From: Kiritimatiellales bacterium
GTDB taxonomy: Bacteria > Verrucomicrobiota > Kiritimatiellia > Kiritimatiellales > Tichowtungiaceae
Direction: 5' to 3'
Assembly (NCBI GenBank): GCA_028692515.1
Contig: JAQUXG010000047.1
Span: forward strand, 1-10,037
Length of the DNA: 10,037 nt
The notes under the pieces are model-generated. The model made no database searches, was not told the origin of the DNA, and worked only from the letters and a program-made list of their open reading frames with translations. This document shows, piece by piece, positions 1 through 6,662 of this stretch. Positions within the stretch are counted from its first letter, which is position 1; every line of letters starts with the position of its first letter. The translations under genes were made by a program, and so were the position numbers.

Positions 1-1
1 C

Positions 2-610
2 GTGGCCTCTGTTTCGTGGTATAAGGCGGCACAGTTTTGCAACTGGCTGACCAGCGGAAATAAATATATTGGAGCCTATCAGTTTGATGACAGCGGAACG
101 TTGACGAATGTCAACCGGAGTCTGTCATTCAACGAGTATGCCGCCGTGTATGTTCTGCCGACCGAAGACGAGTGGTATAAAGCTGCGTATTATACCGGCA
201 GCGGTTATTCCCTGTATGCGAATGGAACCGACTCTGCGCCTGCGGCGGGAACGGATGCGCAGTACGGCGGCTATGCCGCGCCGTGGTCGGTTGGCTCAGG
301 AACCGTGGAGCAGAACGGAACGTATGACATGATGGGGAATGTCTGGGAAATCATTGAGAGTGCCATTGATGGAACACTGGATACGATGAGTGAATTCCGG
401 CTGGCGCGAGGCGGTTCGTTCGGCAGTACGGTGGATCGGCTGGAGCCGGATTCGCGTTGGTTGCTGGGTGCGTCTGCAGACGAGAATTACATCGGATTTC
501 GCGTGGTGGTCATTCCTGAGCCGGCGGCGGTTCCTGAACCAGCCACTGTAACGCTGCTGGTTTTCATCAGCGCCGCGGGGTTCTGGATACGCCGTCGGTT
601 TGTTTATTGA
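2..610 (+). CDS. FGE/SUMF1-like domain protein with PEP-CTERM tail (3' part)
   Basis: The reading frame is open from the left edge, so the N-terminus is missing; the GTG at base 2 is very unlikely to be the real start because the FGE-type motif VSWYKAAQFCNWL begins at once. Further FGE-sulfatase-family signatures follow: LPTEDEWYKAAYY (about residues 52-64), NGTYDMMGNVWE (105-116), ARGGSF (135-140) and GFRVV (165-169). The tail is a PEP-CTERM signal: IPEP and VPEP (171-180), a hydrophobic stretch (181-196), then RRR (197-199), which in PVC bacteria marks exported proteins for anchoring or processing at the envelope. Family members include formylglycine-generating enzymes and many non-catalytic binding or structural versions; the catalytic cysteine region cannot be judged from this fragment, so enzyme activity is not claimed. 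It converges on menA with a 9 bp gap. Confidence 0.85.
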   Translation: MASVSWYKAAQFCNWLTSGNKYIGAYQFDDSGTLTNVNRSLSFNEYAAVYVLPTEDEWYKAAYYTGSGYSLYANGTDSAPAAGTDAQYGGYAAPWSVGSGTVEQNGTYDMMGNVWEIIESAIDGTLDTMSEFRLARGGSFGSTVDRLEPDSRWLLGASADENYIGFRVVVIPEPAAVPEPATVTLLVFISAAGFWIRRRFVY

Positions 611-619
611 CGATCATAT

Positions 620-1510
620 TTAAAAGGGCAACGCCAGCCCGGCGGCGAGCAGTCCGCCGAAAATGAGATAGAGCGCGGCGGTTTGCGGCGGCGCATCGGC
701 CAGATCAATGTTCAACTGTGCGGCGGCGAGCACCTGGCGAATCTGCCGCCACGCCACCGGAAGACTCAGCAGAGGGAGCAGCATTCCGGCGTGCACGGTT
801 CCGGATGCAACCGGCACAATCATCGCTGCGTAGGATCCGGCGATCAGTACGGCATACAGTTTTTTTGTCCGGCTGGTGCCCAGCCGCATCGGCAGTGTGA
901 TAAATCCCGCCTGCTGATCCATGCGGATGTCACGCAGATTATTGACCAGCAGAATCGCGGTCACCAGACAGCCGCAAGCCAGCGCGGGCCACGCCGCGCC
1001 GACAGTTAGCGTTCCGGTTGCGGCGTAAAATGCACCGTCGAAAAGAAGCGGGCCCATCAGGATAAAGACAAACGGTTCGCCAAGCCCTTTATATTTGTAT
1101 CCGGCCCGGTGCGAATAAAACCACGCTCCGGCCGTTCCGGTCAGCCCTGCAATCAACAGTGGCCAGCCCCGGATCGCTGCGAGAAGCAGGCCTGCCGCCG
1201 CTCCGGCAAAAATATAAAACCGGCCCCATTTCAGCATGTAGGCCGGGTGGACGACACCTTCGGTCAACAGTCCGCTTGATCCGCAGGCTTCGGCAGTGTC
1301 AAAGCCGAGTGTGAAGTCGTAATAATCGTTCAGCAGATTCACGCCCGCATGCAGCAGCAGGGCGCAAAACAGCATCAGCGGGAAAAGCGGCCACGCGACG
1401 GCCAGTCCCTGTGCCCGGGCAAATAAAAAGGCAACGGTCACCGGAATGACCGTTGCTGAGAAGGAATAGGCGCGCAAAGCGCGCACCCATTTTTTTAAAT
1501 CGGGATTCAT
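620..1510 (-). CDS. menA: 1,4-dihydroxy-2-naphthoate polyprenyltransferase (MenA-like, UbiA superfamily)
   Basis: A 296-residue integral membrane protein with many hydrophobic segments. It carries both Asp-rich motifs of UbiA prenyltransferases: NDYYDFTLGFD (61-71) and NNLRDIRMDQQAG (190-202), which bind the Mg-diphosphate of the prenyl donor. The pairing of NLLNDYYD, GLGEPFVFILMGPLL (142-156) and NNLRDIRxDxxAG is the MenA pattern rather than UbiA or heme O synthase. MenA joins a polyprenyl chain to DHNA in menaquinone synthesis at the cytoplasmic membrane. The ATG start is 7 bp after the doxX-like stop, so it is probably the last gene of an ndh-doxX-menA operon; the nearby polyprenyl synthase could supply its substrate. 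No other men genes are in the window, so a related quinone or lipid substrate cannot be excluded. Confidence 0.85.
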   Translation of the reverse strand: MNPDLKKWVRALRAYSFSATVIPVTVAFLFARAQGLAVAWPLFPLMLFCALLLHAGVNLLNDYYDFTLGFDTAEACGSSGLLTEGVVHPAYMLKWGRFYIFAGAAAGLLLAAIRGWPLLIAGLTGTAGAWFYSHRAGYKYKGLGEPFVFILMGPLLFDGAFYAATGTLTVGAAWPALACGCLVTAILLVNNLRDIRMDQQAGFITLPMRLGTSRTKKLYAVLIAGSYAAMIVPVASGTVHAGMLLPLLSLPVAWRQIRQVLAAAQLNIDLADAPPQTAALYLIFGGLLAAGLALPF

Positions 1511-1517
1511 CGGTTGC

Positions 1518-1934
1518 TTATTTTTCGCGTGTGATCATCGAGTCGATCGACCAGCGTCCTGCACCTTTCAGCAGGAACATCAGCGCCGGAACCAGATAAA
1601 GCCATGCCAGCTCCTGCTTGGCAAACGGCTGGTCGCCCAATGCGCCGAAGATCGCAACGCCCATTGTGCAGAGTATCATAAACGCCGCCGGACGGGTCAG
1701 CAGGCCGATCGCCAGAAGCAGTGCGCCAAGGCTTTCCGATCCGGCCGCCAGCCATGCCATAATATGCGGAGCCGGAACACCGAGGCTGGTCACAAAGCCC
1801 GTAAATTTTTCCATGCCGCCGAATACTTTCTGACAACCGTGAGTCATCATCGTTGCGCCGATAAAGACGCGCAGGATCAGGATGCCGGGATTGGCATCGG
1901 GAGTTGTTCCGAAGAGAATCTGCTTAACGTTCAT
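1518..1934 (-). CDS. DoxX-family membrane protein
   Basis: A 138-residue protein with about four membrane segments (roughly 18-36, 53-80, 85-105, 110-130). DoxX-family features are RVFIGATMMTHGCQKVFGG near residue 22, ESLGALLLAIGLLTRPAA (68-85) and the C-terminal LYLVPALMFLLKGAGRWSID. The start chosen is ATG at 1934: it has an AAGGAGG ribosome binding site about 8 bases upstream and forms an ATGA overlap with the stop of the NADH dehydrogenase gene, which suggests translational coupling. An upstream start at 2018 would add 28 residues that overlap the upstream gene and do not look like DoxX. DoxX proteins are linked to quinone or thiol redox chemistry in membranes; placement between an NDH-2-like enzyme and MenA fits that, but the exact role is unknown. 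Confidence 0.85.
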   Translation of the reverse strand: MNVKQILFGTTPDANPGILILRVFIGATMMTHGCQKVFGGMEKFTGFVTSLGVPAPHIMAWLAAGSESLGALLLAIGLLTRPAAFMILCTMGVAIFGALGDQPFAKQELAWLYLVPALMFLLKGAGRWSIDSMITREK

Positions 1935-3079
1935 AATGGGCCCTCCTTCTTGAACAGTTTCGCCGCGATTCTCGCAAATCCGGCAAAATTTGCAAAACAG
2001 GTATTCCGGAATCCGCACATGAAATAATGCAGACGCAGTCCGGGTTTTCCCCGGATCCAGATGCGGCTGAACAGTTGTCCCACACTGTCACTGTGCAACG
2101 GAATCACCCAGCCTGCATCGAACGGGCGGAACGGTTTCGTCTGTTCGCCGCGCAGACGACGTGCAATATTTTTTCCGGCGCATTTTCCTTCGTACCACGC
2201 AAAATTGATCGCCTTGCGCAGCATCTGGCCGTTTTGCTCAAACGCGGCGGAATCGCCCGCTGCAAAAACATCCGGATAATTCGGGAGCGAAAGATCGGGA
2301 TTCACCTTCAGTCGTCCGTCGCGCAACCGCTCGACGCAGCCTTTAATTTCCGGCACGGCGAACGTTGAGCCGCCTGCCCAGCAGAAAAAGACATTTTCAA
2401 ACGTCTGGTCTCCGGTCGTCACATTTTTTCCGTCAAAACCGGTCACTCGTGTTTCCGGAAACACGGTAATGCCGGTTCCTTCAAGGAACCGTTTGATATA
2501 GCTCCGTTTCTCCTCCGGCAGGAACGGCAGAATTTCTTTCCCCGGATCAATCACCGTCACGCGGCATGGTTTTCCGGATGCCTGAGCGCGGTAAAAAAGA
2601 CTCGCCGCCAGTTCCAGTCCGGTATAGCCGCCGCCGGCCATCACCACATGCGGCGCTGTATTTTGCAGCAGATACGAACCGAAATCGTCACGGATGTGCC
2701 GCGCGGTTTCGAGCGAGTCGAGATGATACATCCGGTCGCGATGTTGATCGAACCCGTGAAAATCCGTCACCGAACCGGCGGCGATCAGCAGCGTATCAAA
2801 CGCAACGGTCTCATCGCCTGCAGTCAGTGTTTTCGTGTCGAGATCAATAGACGTCACCGTTTTCCGGATGTGCCGGACTGTTGGAGGAAGCAATGTGTCC
2901 AAACTTTGGAAAAGGAACCGTTCATCCAGCCAGCCGCCGGCCAGATCGGGCAGAGCGGGAAGCATCACGGTTGTGTTTCGCGGATCGAACAGCAGAATTT
3001 CCGTATCCGTTTTACGCAGAGCGCGGCAGGCCTGCCGCCCGGCGAACCCGCCACCAACAATGACCGTTTTGCTGTTCAT
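1931..3079 (-). CDS. ndh: NDH-2-like FAD-dependent NADH:quinone oxidoreductase
   Basis: A 382-residue flavoprotein of the pyridine nucleotide-disulfide oxidoreductase superfamily. It begins with the FAD Rossmann motif VIVGGGFAG (6-14), has a second nucleotide motif VVMAGGGYTGLELAASL (145-161) for NAD(P)H and the closing FAD motif DVFAAGDSA (270-278). Order and length fit type II NADH dehydrogenase, a single-subunit, non-proton-pumping enzyme at the inner membrane face that passes electrons from NADH to quinone; sulfide:quinone reductase is the main alternative. ATG at 3079 puts the FAD motif at the usual place; a GTG at 3109 would add ten residues. A weak -35/-10 pair on the minus strand (TTGCAT at 3117-3112, 17 bp, TATTCT at 3094-3089) is possible in the 32 bp divergent gap. 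Residues 57-61 (FQSLD) are encoded by a copy of the dispersed palindrome. Confidence 0.82.
   Translation of the reverse strand: MNSKTVIVGGGFAGRQACRALRKTDTEILLFDPRNTTVMLPALPDLAGGWLDERFLFQSLDTLLPPTVRHIRKTVTSIDLDTKTLTAGDETVAFDTLLIAAGSVTDFHGFDQHRDRMYHLDSLETARHIRDDFGSYLLQNTAPHVVMAGGGYTGLELAASLFYRAQASGKPCRVTVIDPGKEILPFLPEEKRSYIKRFLEGTGITVFPETRVTGFDGKNVTTGDQTFENVFFCWAGGSTFAVPEIKGCVERLRDGRLKVNPDLSLPNYPDVFAAGDSAAFEQNGQMLRKAINFAWYEGKCAGKNIARRLRGEQTKPFRPFDAGWVIPLHSDSVGQLFSRIWIRGKPGLRLHYFMCGFRNTCFANFAGFARIAAKLFKKEGPL
2897..2911. repeat. Dispersed palindrome, copy 1 (one mismatch)
   Basis: Matches TTCCAAnnnTTGGAA with one mismatch (G at 2897). It lies in the NADH dehydrogenase gene and is read there in the FQxLE frame as FQSLD (residues 57-61). 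Confidence 0.7.
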
Positions 3080-3111
3080 CACGGCGCCAGAATAGGCTAG
3101 AGTCCTCACCG

Positions 3112-4038
3112 ATGCAAAAGCTCAAAGCGGAAATCGAAGCGCAGTTCGCTCGCCATATGGAAGAGCATACCTTCTGGAAACAGCTGGCCGAAGAAAGCCC
3201 GGCGGGCTTTCAGGCCGTACGCGAAACCCTGCTCGCGCCCGGCAAACGGTTGCGACCCCTTCTGTTTTGTGCCGCCTGTCAGGCGATGGGTCGCGAGCCG
3301 AATCCCGATCTGATGCCCGTCGCGCTCGCGCTCGAACTCGCGCATGCCTTTATCCTCATTCACGACGACATCATCGACCGTTCCGCCGAGCGGCGCGGCG
3401 TGCCGACGCTTCCAAAAAAAATGGACGAACTGTTTGTAAAAAAGCCAGCCGACGGTTTTCGCGGCGCCGACTTCGCACTCATCACCGGTGACCTGCTTTA
3501 TACGCTCGCCATCGAAAGCCTGTTACAGGTCGAAGCCTCCGATGCACAGAAAACTGAAGCCGTCCGGCTCTTCACTCGCGCGGCACTCGACACCGGACGC
3601 GGCGCGCTGCTCGAAATGCGCGCCGCGCAAACCCCGCTCGACCACCTGACCGTCGAAGACATCGAAGAAATTTATGCCCTTAAAACCGGCAGCTACACCT
3701 TCGCCCTGCCGCTTCAACTTGCGGCTTGTTTTTCCAAACCTTGGAAAAAACAGGGTAAAATTTTCCAGAGATTGGAAAAAAAACTTCCAGAGTTTGGAAA
3801 ACACGCGGGCGTAGCATTTCAGCTTTTAAACGATCAGAACAGTCTGGCCGACGATCTGCGCGCCGGTCGCCGCACCTGGGCGATCGTTCACGCCGGTTCG
3901 CAGGAGGCGCTCAATGGTCCTGCCCTGCAAATCGCCATTAACATTGCGCAGAAGGAACATGCTCGTTGCGCGTTGGCGCTGATTGATGATGCAGAACTAA
4001 AAACACTGCTCAGGAATGCGCTGTGCGCAGTTGTTTGA
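3112..4038 (+). CDS. Polyprenyl (trans-isoprenyl) diphosphate synthase
   Basis: A 308-residue protein that should build an isoprenyl chain (geranylgeranyl or longer) from IPP and an allylic diphosphate in the cytosol. Signatures are GKRLRP (44-49), the first Asp-rich motif DDIID (85-89) followed by R90, ITGDLLYTLA, and LKTGSYTFALPL. The second Asp-rich region is altered: FQLLNDQNS (236-244) has N-D-x-x-S where the family usually has D-D-x-x-D, though DDLRAGRRTW after it is conserved. Just before it, residues 207-230 hold three copies of the dispersed palindrome, making the segment a little longer than I expect for the family. ATG at 3112 has no clear ribosome binding site. The gene diverges from ndh by 32 bp and its 3' end overlaps rluD by 29 bp. 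Chain length cannot be predicted safely; supply of the MenA prenyl donor is an inference. Confidence 0.82.
   Translation: MQKLKAEIEAQFARHMEEHTFWKQLAEESPAGFQAVRETLLAPGKRLRPLLFCAACQAMGREPNPDLMPVALALELAHAFILIHDDIIDRSAERRGVPTLPKKMDELFVKKPADGFRGADFALITGDLLYTLAIESLLQVEASDAQKTEAVRLFTRAALDTGRGALLEMRAAQTPLDHLTVEDIEEIYALKTGSYTFALPLQLAACFSKPWKKQGKIFQRLEKKLPEFGKHAGVAFQLLNDQNSLADDLRAGRRTWAIVHAGSQEALNGPALQIAINIAQKEHARCALALIDDAELKTLLRNALCAVV
3729..3749. repeat. Dispersed palindrome, copy 2 (perfect, 9-bp arms)
   Basis: An exact core TTCCAAnnnTTGGAA at 3732-3746 extended by T and A tracts to perfect 9-bp arms around a 3-base centre (ACC). It is read as FSKPWK in the polyprenyl synthase, the third possible frame for this palindrome. 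Confidence 0.8.
3761..3779. repeat. Dispersed palindrome, copy 3 (one mismatch)
   Basis: Core at 3763-3777 with one mismatch (G at 3768); the outer T and A pairs extend the arms to 8 bp. Read as FQRLE in the polyprenyl synthase. Confidence 0.7.
3785..3799. repeat. Dispersed palindrome, copy 4 (one mismatch)
   Basis: Core with one mismatch (G at 3790). Read as LPEFGK in the polyprenyl synthase, the second frame. Copies 2, 3 and 4 fall within 71 bp, and each is in a different reading frame. Confidence 0.65.
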
Positions 4039-4918
4039 GCAGGGCTTCCATATCGGCCGGAAGCGGCGCTTTGAAGGTCAGGCGCTTGCCGGTTTTCGGG
4101 TGGTTGAGCGAGAGCTGGGCGGCGTGCAACATCTGGCGGTCCGCTTTGACGGTGGAAGCGCGTCCGCGTCCGTAGACGGTGTCGCCGATGACGGGATGTT
4201 TGATGTGCGCCATGTGGACGCGGATCTGATGCGTCCGGCCGGTTTCAATCTTCACCCGTACCAGTGAAGCTTCGCCGAGCGGTTCGATTACTTCAAAGTG
4301 CGAGACCGCGTCGCGTCCGTTCCGGACGTTGGCCGCCATTTTTTTACGATGGATCGGATGACGCCCAATGGTTGTTTCGACGGTGCCGCGTTTGCCGTAG
4401 GGCACGCCCCAGACGATCGTCAGGTATTCTTTTTCCGTCTCACGTTCTTTGAACTGCCGCGAGAGTTCGGCCATTGCCATTTCGTTTTTGGCGACAACCA
4501 TTACGCCGCTGGTGTCTTTGTCGAGCCGGTGGACAATGCCGGGGCGGATTTCGCCGCCGATGCCGGTCAGGTCGGTGCAGCGGTGGAGCAGGGCGTTGAC
4601 CAGCGTACCGGTTTCGTTGCCGACCGCCGGATGAACGACCAGCCCGGCGGGTTTGTTGATGACGATCATGTTGCGGTCTTCGTAGAGTACGTCCAGAGAA
4701 ATATCTTCGGCCTGTGGCGTGGCGGGGGTTGGTTCGGGAAGCGACCACTCTGCACGGTCACCCGCATGGATTTTCTGGTTTGCCTTGCACGGCGCGCCGT
4801 TCACGGTTACCCGACCATCTTTAATTAAGGACTGCCAGCGTGACCGGGAATGCTCCGGCACGACACCCGCCAGCCACATATCCAGCCGCGCTTCCGATTG
4901 CTCTGCAATTTTTTCCAT
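4010..4918 (-). CDS. rluD: RluD-family 23S rRNA pseudouridine synthase
   Basis: A 302-residue protein with an N-terminal S4 RNA-binding domain (about 10-55, including RLDMWLA, SRSRWQSLIKDGRVTVNG) and a RluA-type catalytic domain. The catalytic motif GIVHRLDKDTSG (127-138) has the Asp at about 133; INKPAGLVVHPA (87-98) and GRTHQIRVHMAHIKHPVIGD are also typical. S4 plus this domain order points to RluD, which makes pseudouridines in helix 69 of 23S rRNA, over RluA or RluC; the gene symbol is by family only. ATG at 4918 is preferred; a GTG at 4936 in the same frame would add six residues and has GAGG just upstream, but that sequence belongs to the 10-bp repeat array. The 3' end overlaps the convergent polyprenyl synthase gene by 29 bp. 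Confidence 0.88.
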   Translation of the reverse strand: MEKIAEQSEARLDMWLAGVVPEHSRSRWQSLIKDGRVTVNGAPCKANQKIHAGDRAEWSLPEPTPATPQAEDISLDVLYEDRNMIVINKPAGLVVHPAVGNETGTLVNALLHRCTDLTGIGGEIRPGIVHRLDKDTSGVMVVAKNEMAMAELSRQFKERETEKEYLTIVWGVPYGKRGTVETTIGRHPIHRKKMAANVRNGRDAVSHFEVIEPLGEASLVRVKIETGRTHQIRVHMAHIKHPVIGDTVYGRGRASTVKADRQMLHAAQLSLNHPKTGKRLTFKAPLPADMEALLKQLRTAHS

Positions 4919-4933
4919 GAGGCGGATGTTATC

Positions 4934-4960
4934 CACTAATCCTCACTAATCGACACTAAT
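4934..4960. repeat. 10-bp-period array, CACTAAT x3, upstream of rluD
   Basis: CACTAAT occurs at 4934-4940, 4944-4950 and 4954-4960, an exact 10-bp period with variable three-base linkers (CCT, CGA). It lies immediately upstream of (or, with the GTG start, just touches) rluD. On the coding strand of that gene the unit reads ATTAGTG. The same unit recurs upstream of pdxB. Confidence 0.75.
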
Positions 4961-5034
4961 TTCCAACTGGACGGATTCTAATATCAATTCCGAAAGAGAT
5001 TGATGGATTCCAGACGTGCTGTTACGAAAGGGCC
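4961..5034. other. Spacer between rluD and the HTH-like gene
   Basis: The rest of this divergent spacer holds a small inverted repeat ATCAAT/ATTGAT (4983-4988 and 4999-5004, 10-base loop). A weak + strand promoter candidate follows (TTGATG 5000-5005, 17 bp, TACGAA 5023-5028), but its -10 matches poorly and lies only a few bases from the next ATG. I see no convincing promoter for rluD. Confidence 0.3.
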
Positions 5035-5271
5035 ATGAATGAAGAAAAACTGGAATTAGGAGTGCAACCGCTGGATGCGATTATGGAAGAGCGCGGGCTG
5101 AAGAATCACGATCTTGTGGCGGCGTCGAAGGACGGGCTCACGCACAAGCAGGTGCAAAAGGGGAGACACGGGCGGCGCCTGACAAAAAACATCCAAGACA
5201 AAATTGTAGATGCCATTTCATACTCCACCGGAACGACTTACAAGATTGATCAGCTGTTTAACTATCGTTGA
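5035..5271 (+). CDS. Small HTH-like protein of unknown function
   Basis: A 78-residue soluble, basic protein. The middle (about 22-62) has the spacing of a Cro/C1-type helix-turn-helix: LKNHDLVAAS, then GLTHKQVQKGR as a possible recognition helix, then LTKNIQDKIVDAI. This is a pattern judgement by eye, not a recognised family match. ATG at 5035 has only a weak AAAGGG ribosome binding site. It stands alone between rluD and the zinc-ribbon gene, reads on the + strand, and is followed after 58 bp by the promoter of the next gene, so it is probably not in one operon with it. A DNA-binding or regulatory role is possible but its target is unknown. Confidence 0.65.
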   Translation: MNEEKLELGVQPLDAIMEERGLKNHDLVAASKDGLTHKQVQKGRHGRRLTKNIQDKIVDAISYSTGTTYKIDQLFNYR

Positions 5272-5308
5272 TCCAACCTGTTGTAGGGGTTTTGCCCACA
5301 AAAATACA

Positions 5309-5335
5309 TTGATTCTGGAATAAAAAACGTATAAT
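5309..5335 (+). promoter_or_regulatory. Sigma-70-like promoter for the zinc-ribbon gene
   Basis: The -10 box TATAAT at 5330-5335 is a perfect consensus. TTGATT at 5309-5314 is a fair -35 (four of six) but the 15-bp spacing is short. It lies 28 bp before the ATG at 5364 and directly upstream of a strong ribosome binding site. Confidence 0.5.
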
Positions 5336-5347
5336 CAACCCGCCTTT

Positions 5348-5357
5348 GGAAGGGGGG
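5348..5357 (+). promoter_or_regulatory. Strong purine-rich ribosome binding site
   Basis: GGAAGGGGGG ends six bases before the ATG at 5364. It decides the start of the zinc-ribbon gene: the alternative TTG at 5346 would place this site inside the coding region. Confidence 0.6.
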
Positions 5358-5363
5358 TTAACT

Positions 5364-5534
5364 ATGCGTTTTAAAGTTCACGCTGAAAATCGCTGTCCAG
5401 TTTGCGGACGGACTGAAGTTGCCCAACGGATTCGCCGGGGACAAATTATGCGCTGGCTTCGTCCGAACAGCGCGCTGATGAAATGCCGACTCTGCCTTAC
5501 CCGTTATCTGGTTCGCAAAGAGCTGGCACAGTAA
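5364..5534 (+). CDS. Small CxxC/CxxC zinc-ribbon-like protein, unknown function
   Basis: A 56-residue, strongly basic protein with two knuckles, CPVC (11-14) and CRLC (41-44), spaced as for one four-cysteine zinc site. Between them lies RIRRGQIMRWLRP, rich in Arg, which could contact nucleic acid. I do not recognise the family; ribosome-associated or nucleic-acid-binding zinc ribbons look similar, as do some rubredoxin-like folds. It has its own promoter candidate and a strong ribosome binding site, which suggests it is well expressed. Its last 38 bp overlap the 3' end of pdxB on the other strand. Confidence 0.65.
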   Translation: MRFKVHAENRCPVCGRTEVAQRIRRGQIMRWLRPNSALMKCRLCLTRYLVRKELAQ

Positions 5535-6642
5535 ATCCGGCGTTCTCAATCCGTTCGGACAGTGCAGGGCGGCTTTCAGAAAGAGAAACGGCTGTGTTTT
5601 TAAATTCACGCCGTACGCGGTAGTGTGAACGCAGTTTGTCAAATCGTTCAATATCTTCGGCCGTGAGTTGATCCACTCCGATGTCATAAACCGCCGCCAC
5701 TGCTTCGGCCAGCACCTCAAGATCGCTCTTTCCTTTTGAATCAATCAACAGTTTCGGTATCTCGACTGCGGGGAGCCGTGGCGATGGATCCCATGTTGGT
5801 GCAGTTTCAAAAAAGTGACAGGCTTCCTGATAAACCTGAATGGTTCCATTCAGTTTTCCTTCAAAGGAGTGCCCGGCAATATGCGGCGTACCAATCGTTG
5901 CGGCGGCCAGCACATCGGCGCGAATCAAAGGCTCCGGATCCCAGACATCGAGTATGGCATGCGAAATGATCCCGTTGGCTTTTGCATGAAGCAGCGCATC
6001 GGAGTCGAGTACTTTACCGCGCGAGGCGTTGATGAACACGGAGCCGGGATTCATCTGCTCGAAGAAACGATAGTTGGCCGTTTTTAAGGTCGGCCACGGT
6101 TTTTCCTTAATCAACGGGACGTGCAGCGTGACGATGTCGGATTCCGCCAGCAATGTTTCCAAACATTGGAAACCGGCGTCGCCTTCTTTTGCGGCGCGCG
6201 GCGGGTCGTTGAGCAGAACGCGCAGGCCGAGCGCTTCGGCGCGTTTGGCGACGCGTGAACCAACCTGCCCAACCCCGATGATTCCGATGGTTTTTCCTTC
6301 CAGATTCACACTTGCGCAAGTGTGAAGAGAGAGCAGGGCGGAGGTGATGTAGTCGGCGACGCTGTCGGCGTTACAGCCCGGCGCGGCGCACCAGCCGATT
6401 CCGGATTTTTCCAATGCTTGGAAATCCATGTGTTCGAATCCGGCGGTGGCGGTGGCGACGAAGCGCACGGCGGAGCCGGCCAGCAGTTCCGGCGTCACTT
6501 TGGTTTTAGAACGGATAATCAGCACATCAGCATCTTTGAGGTGCTCCGGTCCGATCTTCCGGTCGGGGATGACGACGACTTCGCCAAGCGTTTCAAACGC
6601 CTCGCGGCCCAAAAGCACAGTTTCAGCAACAACCGTTTTCAT
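5497..6642 (-). CDS. pdxB: Erythronate-4-phosphate dehydrogenase
   Basis: A 381-residue D-2-hydroxyacid dehydrogenase that oxidises 4-phosphoerythronate with NAD in the DXP-dependent pathway to pyridoxal 5'-phosphate, in the cytosol. PdxB-specific blocks are AAPGCNADSVADYI (86-99), LNDPPRA (144-150), GTPHIAGHSFEGK (251-263) and the C-terminal FDKLRSHYRVRREF (334-347). The NAD motif is GVGQVGSRV (123-131). The catalytic Arg, Glu and His are in place at R208 (INASRGKV), E237 (DVWDPEP) and H254. Length is close to the E. coli protein (378). ATG at 6642 is preferred to GTG at 6651, which would add three residues; neither has a clear ribosome binding site. Residues 74-78 (FQALE) and 158-162 (FQCLE) are encoded by exact copies of the dispersed palindrome. 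A 10-bp-period array lies upstream. Confidence 0.92.
   Translation of the reverse strand: MKTVVAETVLLGREAFETLGEVVVIPDRKIGPEHLKDADVLIIRSKTKVTPELLAGSAVRFVATATAGFEHMDFQALEKSGIGWCAAPGCNADSVADYITSALLSLHTCASVNLEGKTIGIIGVGQVGSRVAKRAEALGLRVLLNDPPRAAKEGDAGFQCLETLLAESDIVTLHVPLIKEKPWPTLKTANYRFFEQMNPGSVFINASRGKVLDSDALLHAKANGIISHAILDVWDPEPLIRADVLAAATIGTPHIAGHSFEGKLNGTIQVYQEACHFFETAPTWDPSPRLPAVEIPKLLIDSKGKSDLEVLAEAVAAVYDIGVDQLTAEDIERFDKLRSHYRVRREFKNTAVSLSESRPALSERIENAGFTVPALCEPDNG
6155..6173. repeat. Dispersed palindrome, copy 5 (perfect, 8-bp arms)
   Basis: Exact core at 6157-6171 around ACA, with the arms extended to 8 bp (GTTTCCAA / TTGGAAAC). Read in pdxB as FQCLE (158-162). Confidence 0.8.
6408..6424. 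repeat. Dispersed palindrome, copy 6 (perfect, 7-bp arms)
   Basis: Exact core at 6409-6423 around TGC. Read in pdxB as FQALE (74-78). Confidence 0.8.
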
Positions 6643-6662
6643 AGAGGACACGCTAGTTTATT

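Noticed and set aside
3729..3750. Perfect T-tract/A-tract palindrome as a bidirectional terminator
   Set aside because: It lies well inside the polyprenyl synthase gene, and the same palindrome recurs inside other genes, so termination is not a good explanation.
5281..5300. Possible hairpin TTGT/ACAA with GGG/CCC after the HTH-like gene
   Set aside because: The stem is interrupted by a mismatch and followed by A-rich, not T-rich, sequence on the + strand; not a convincing terminator.
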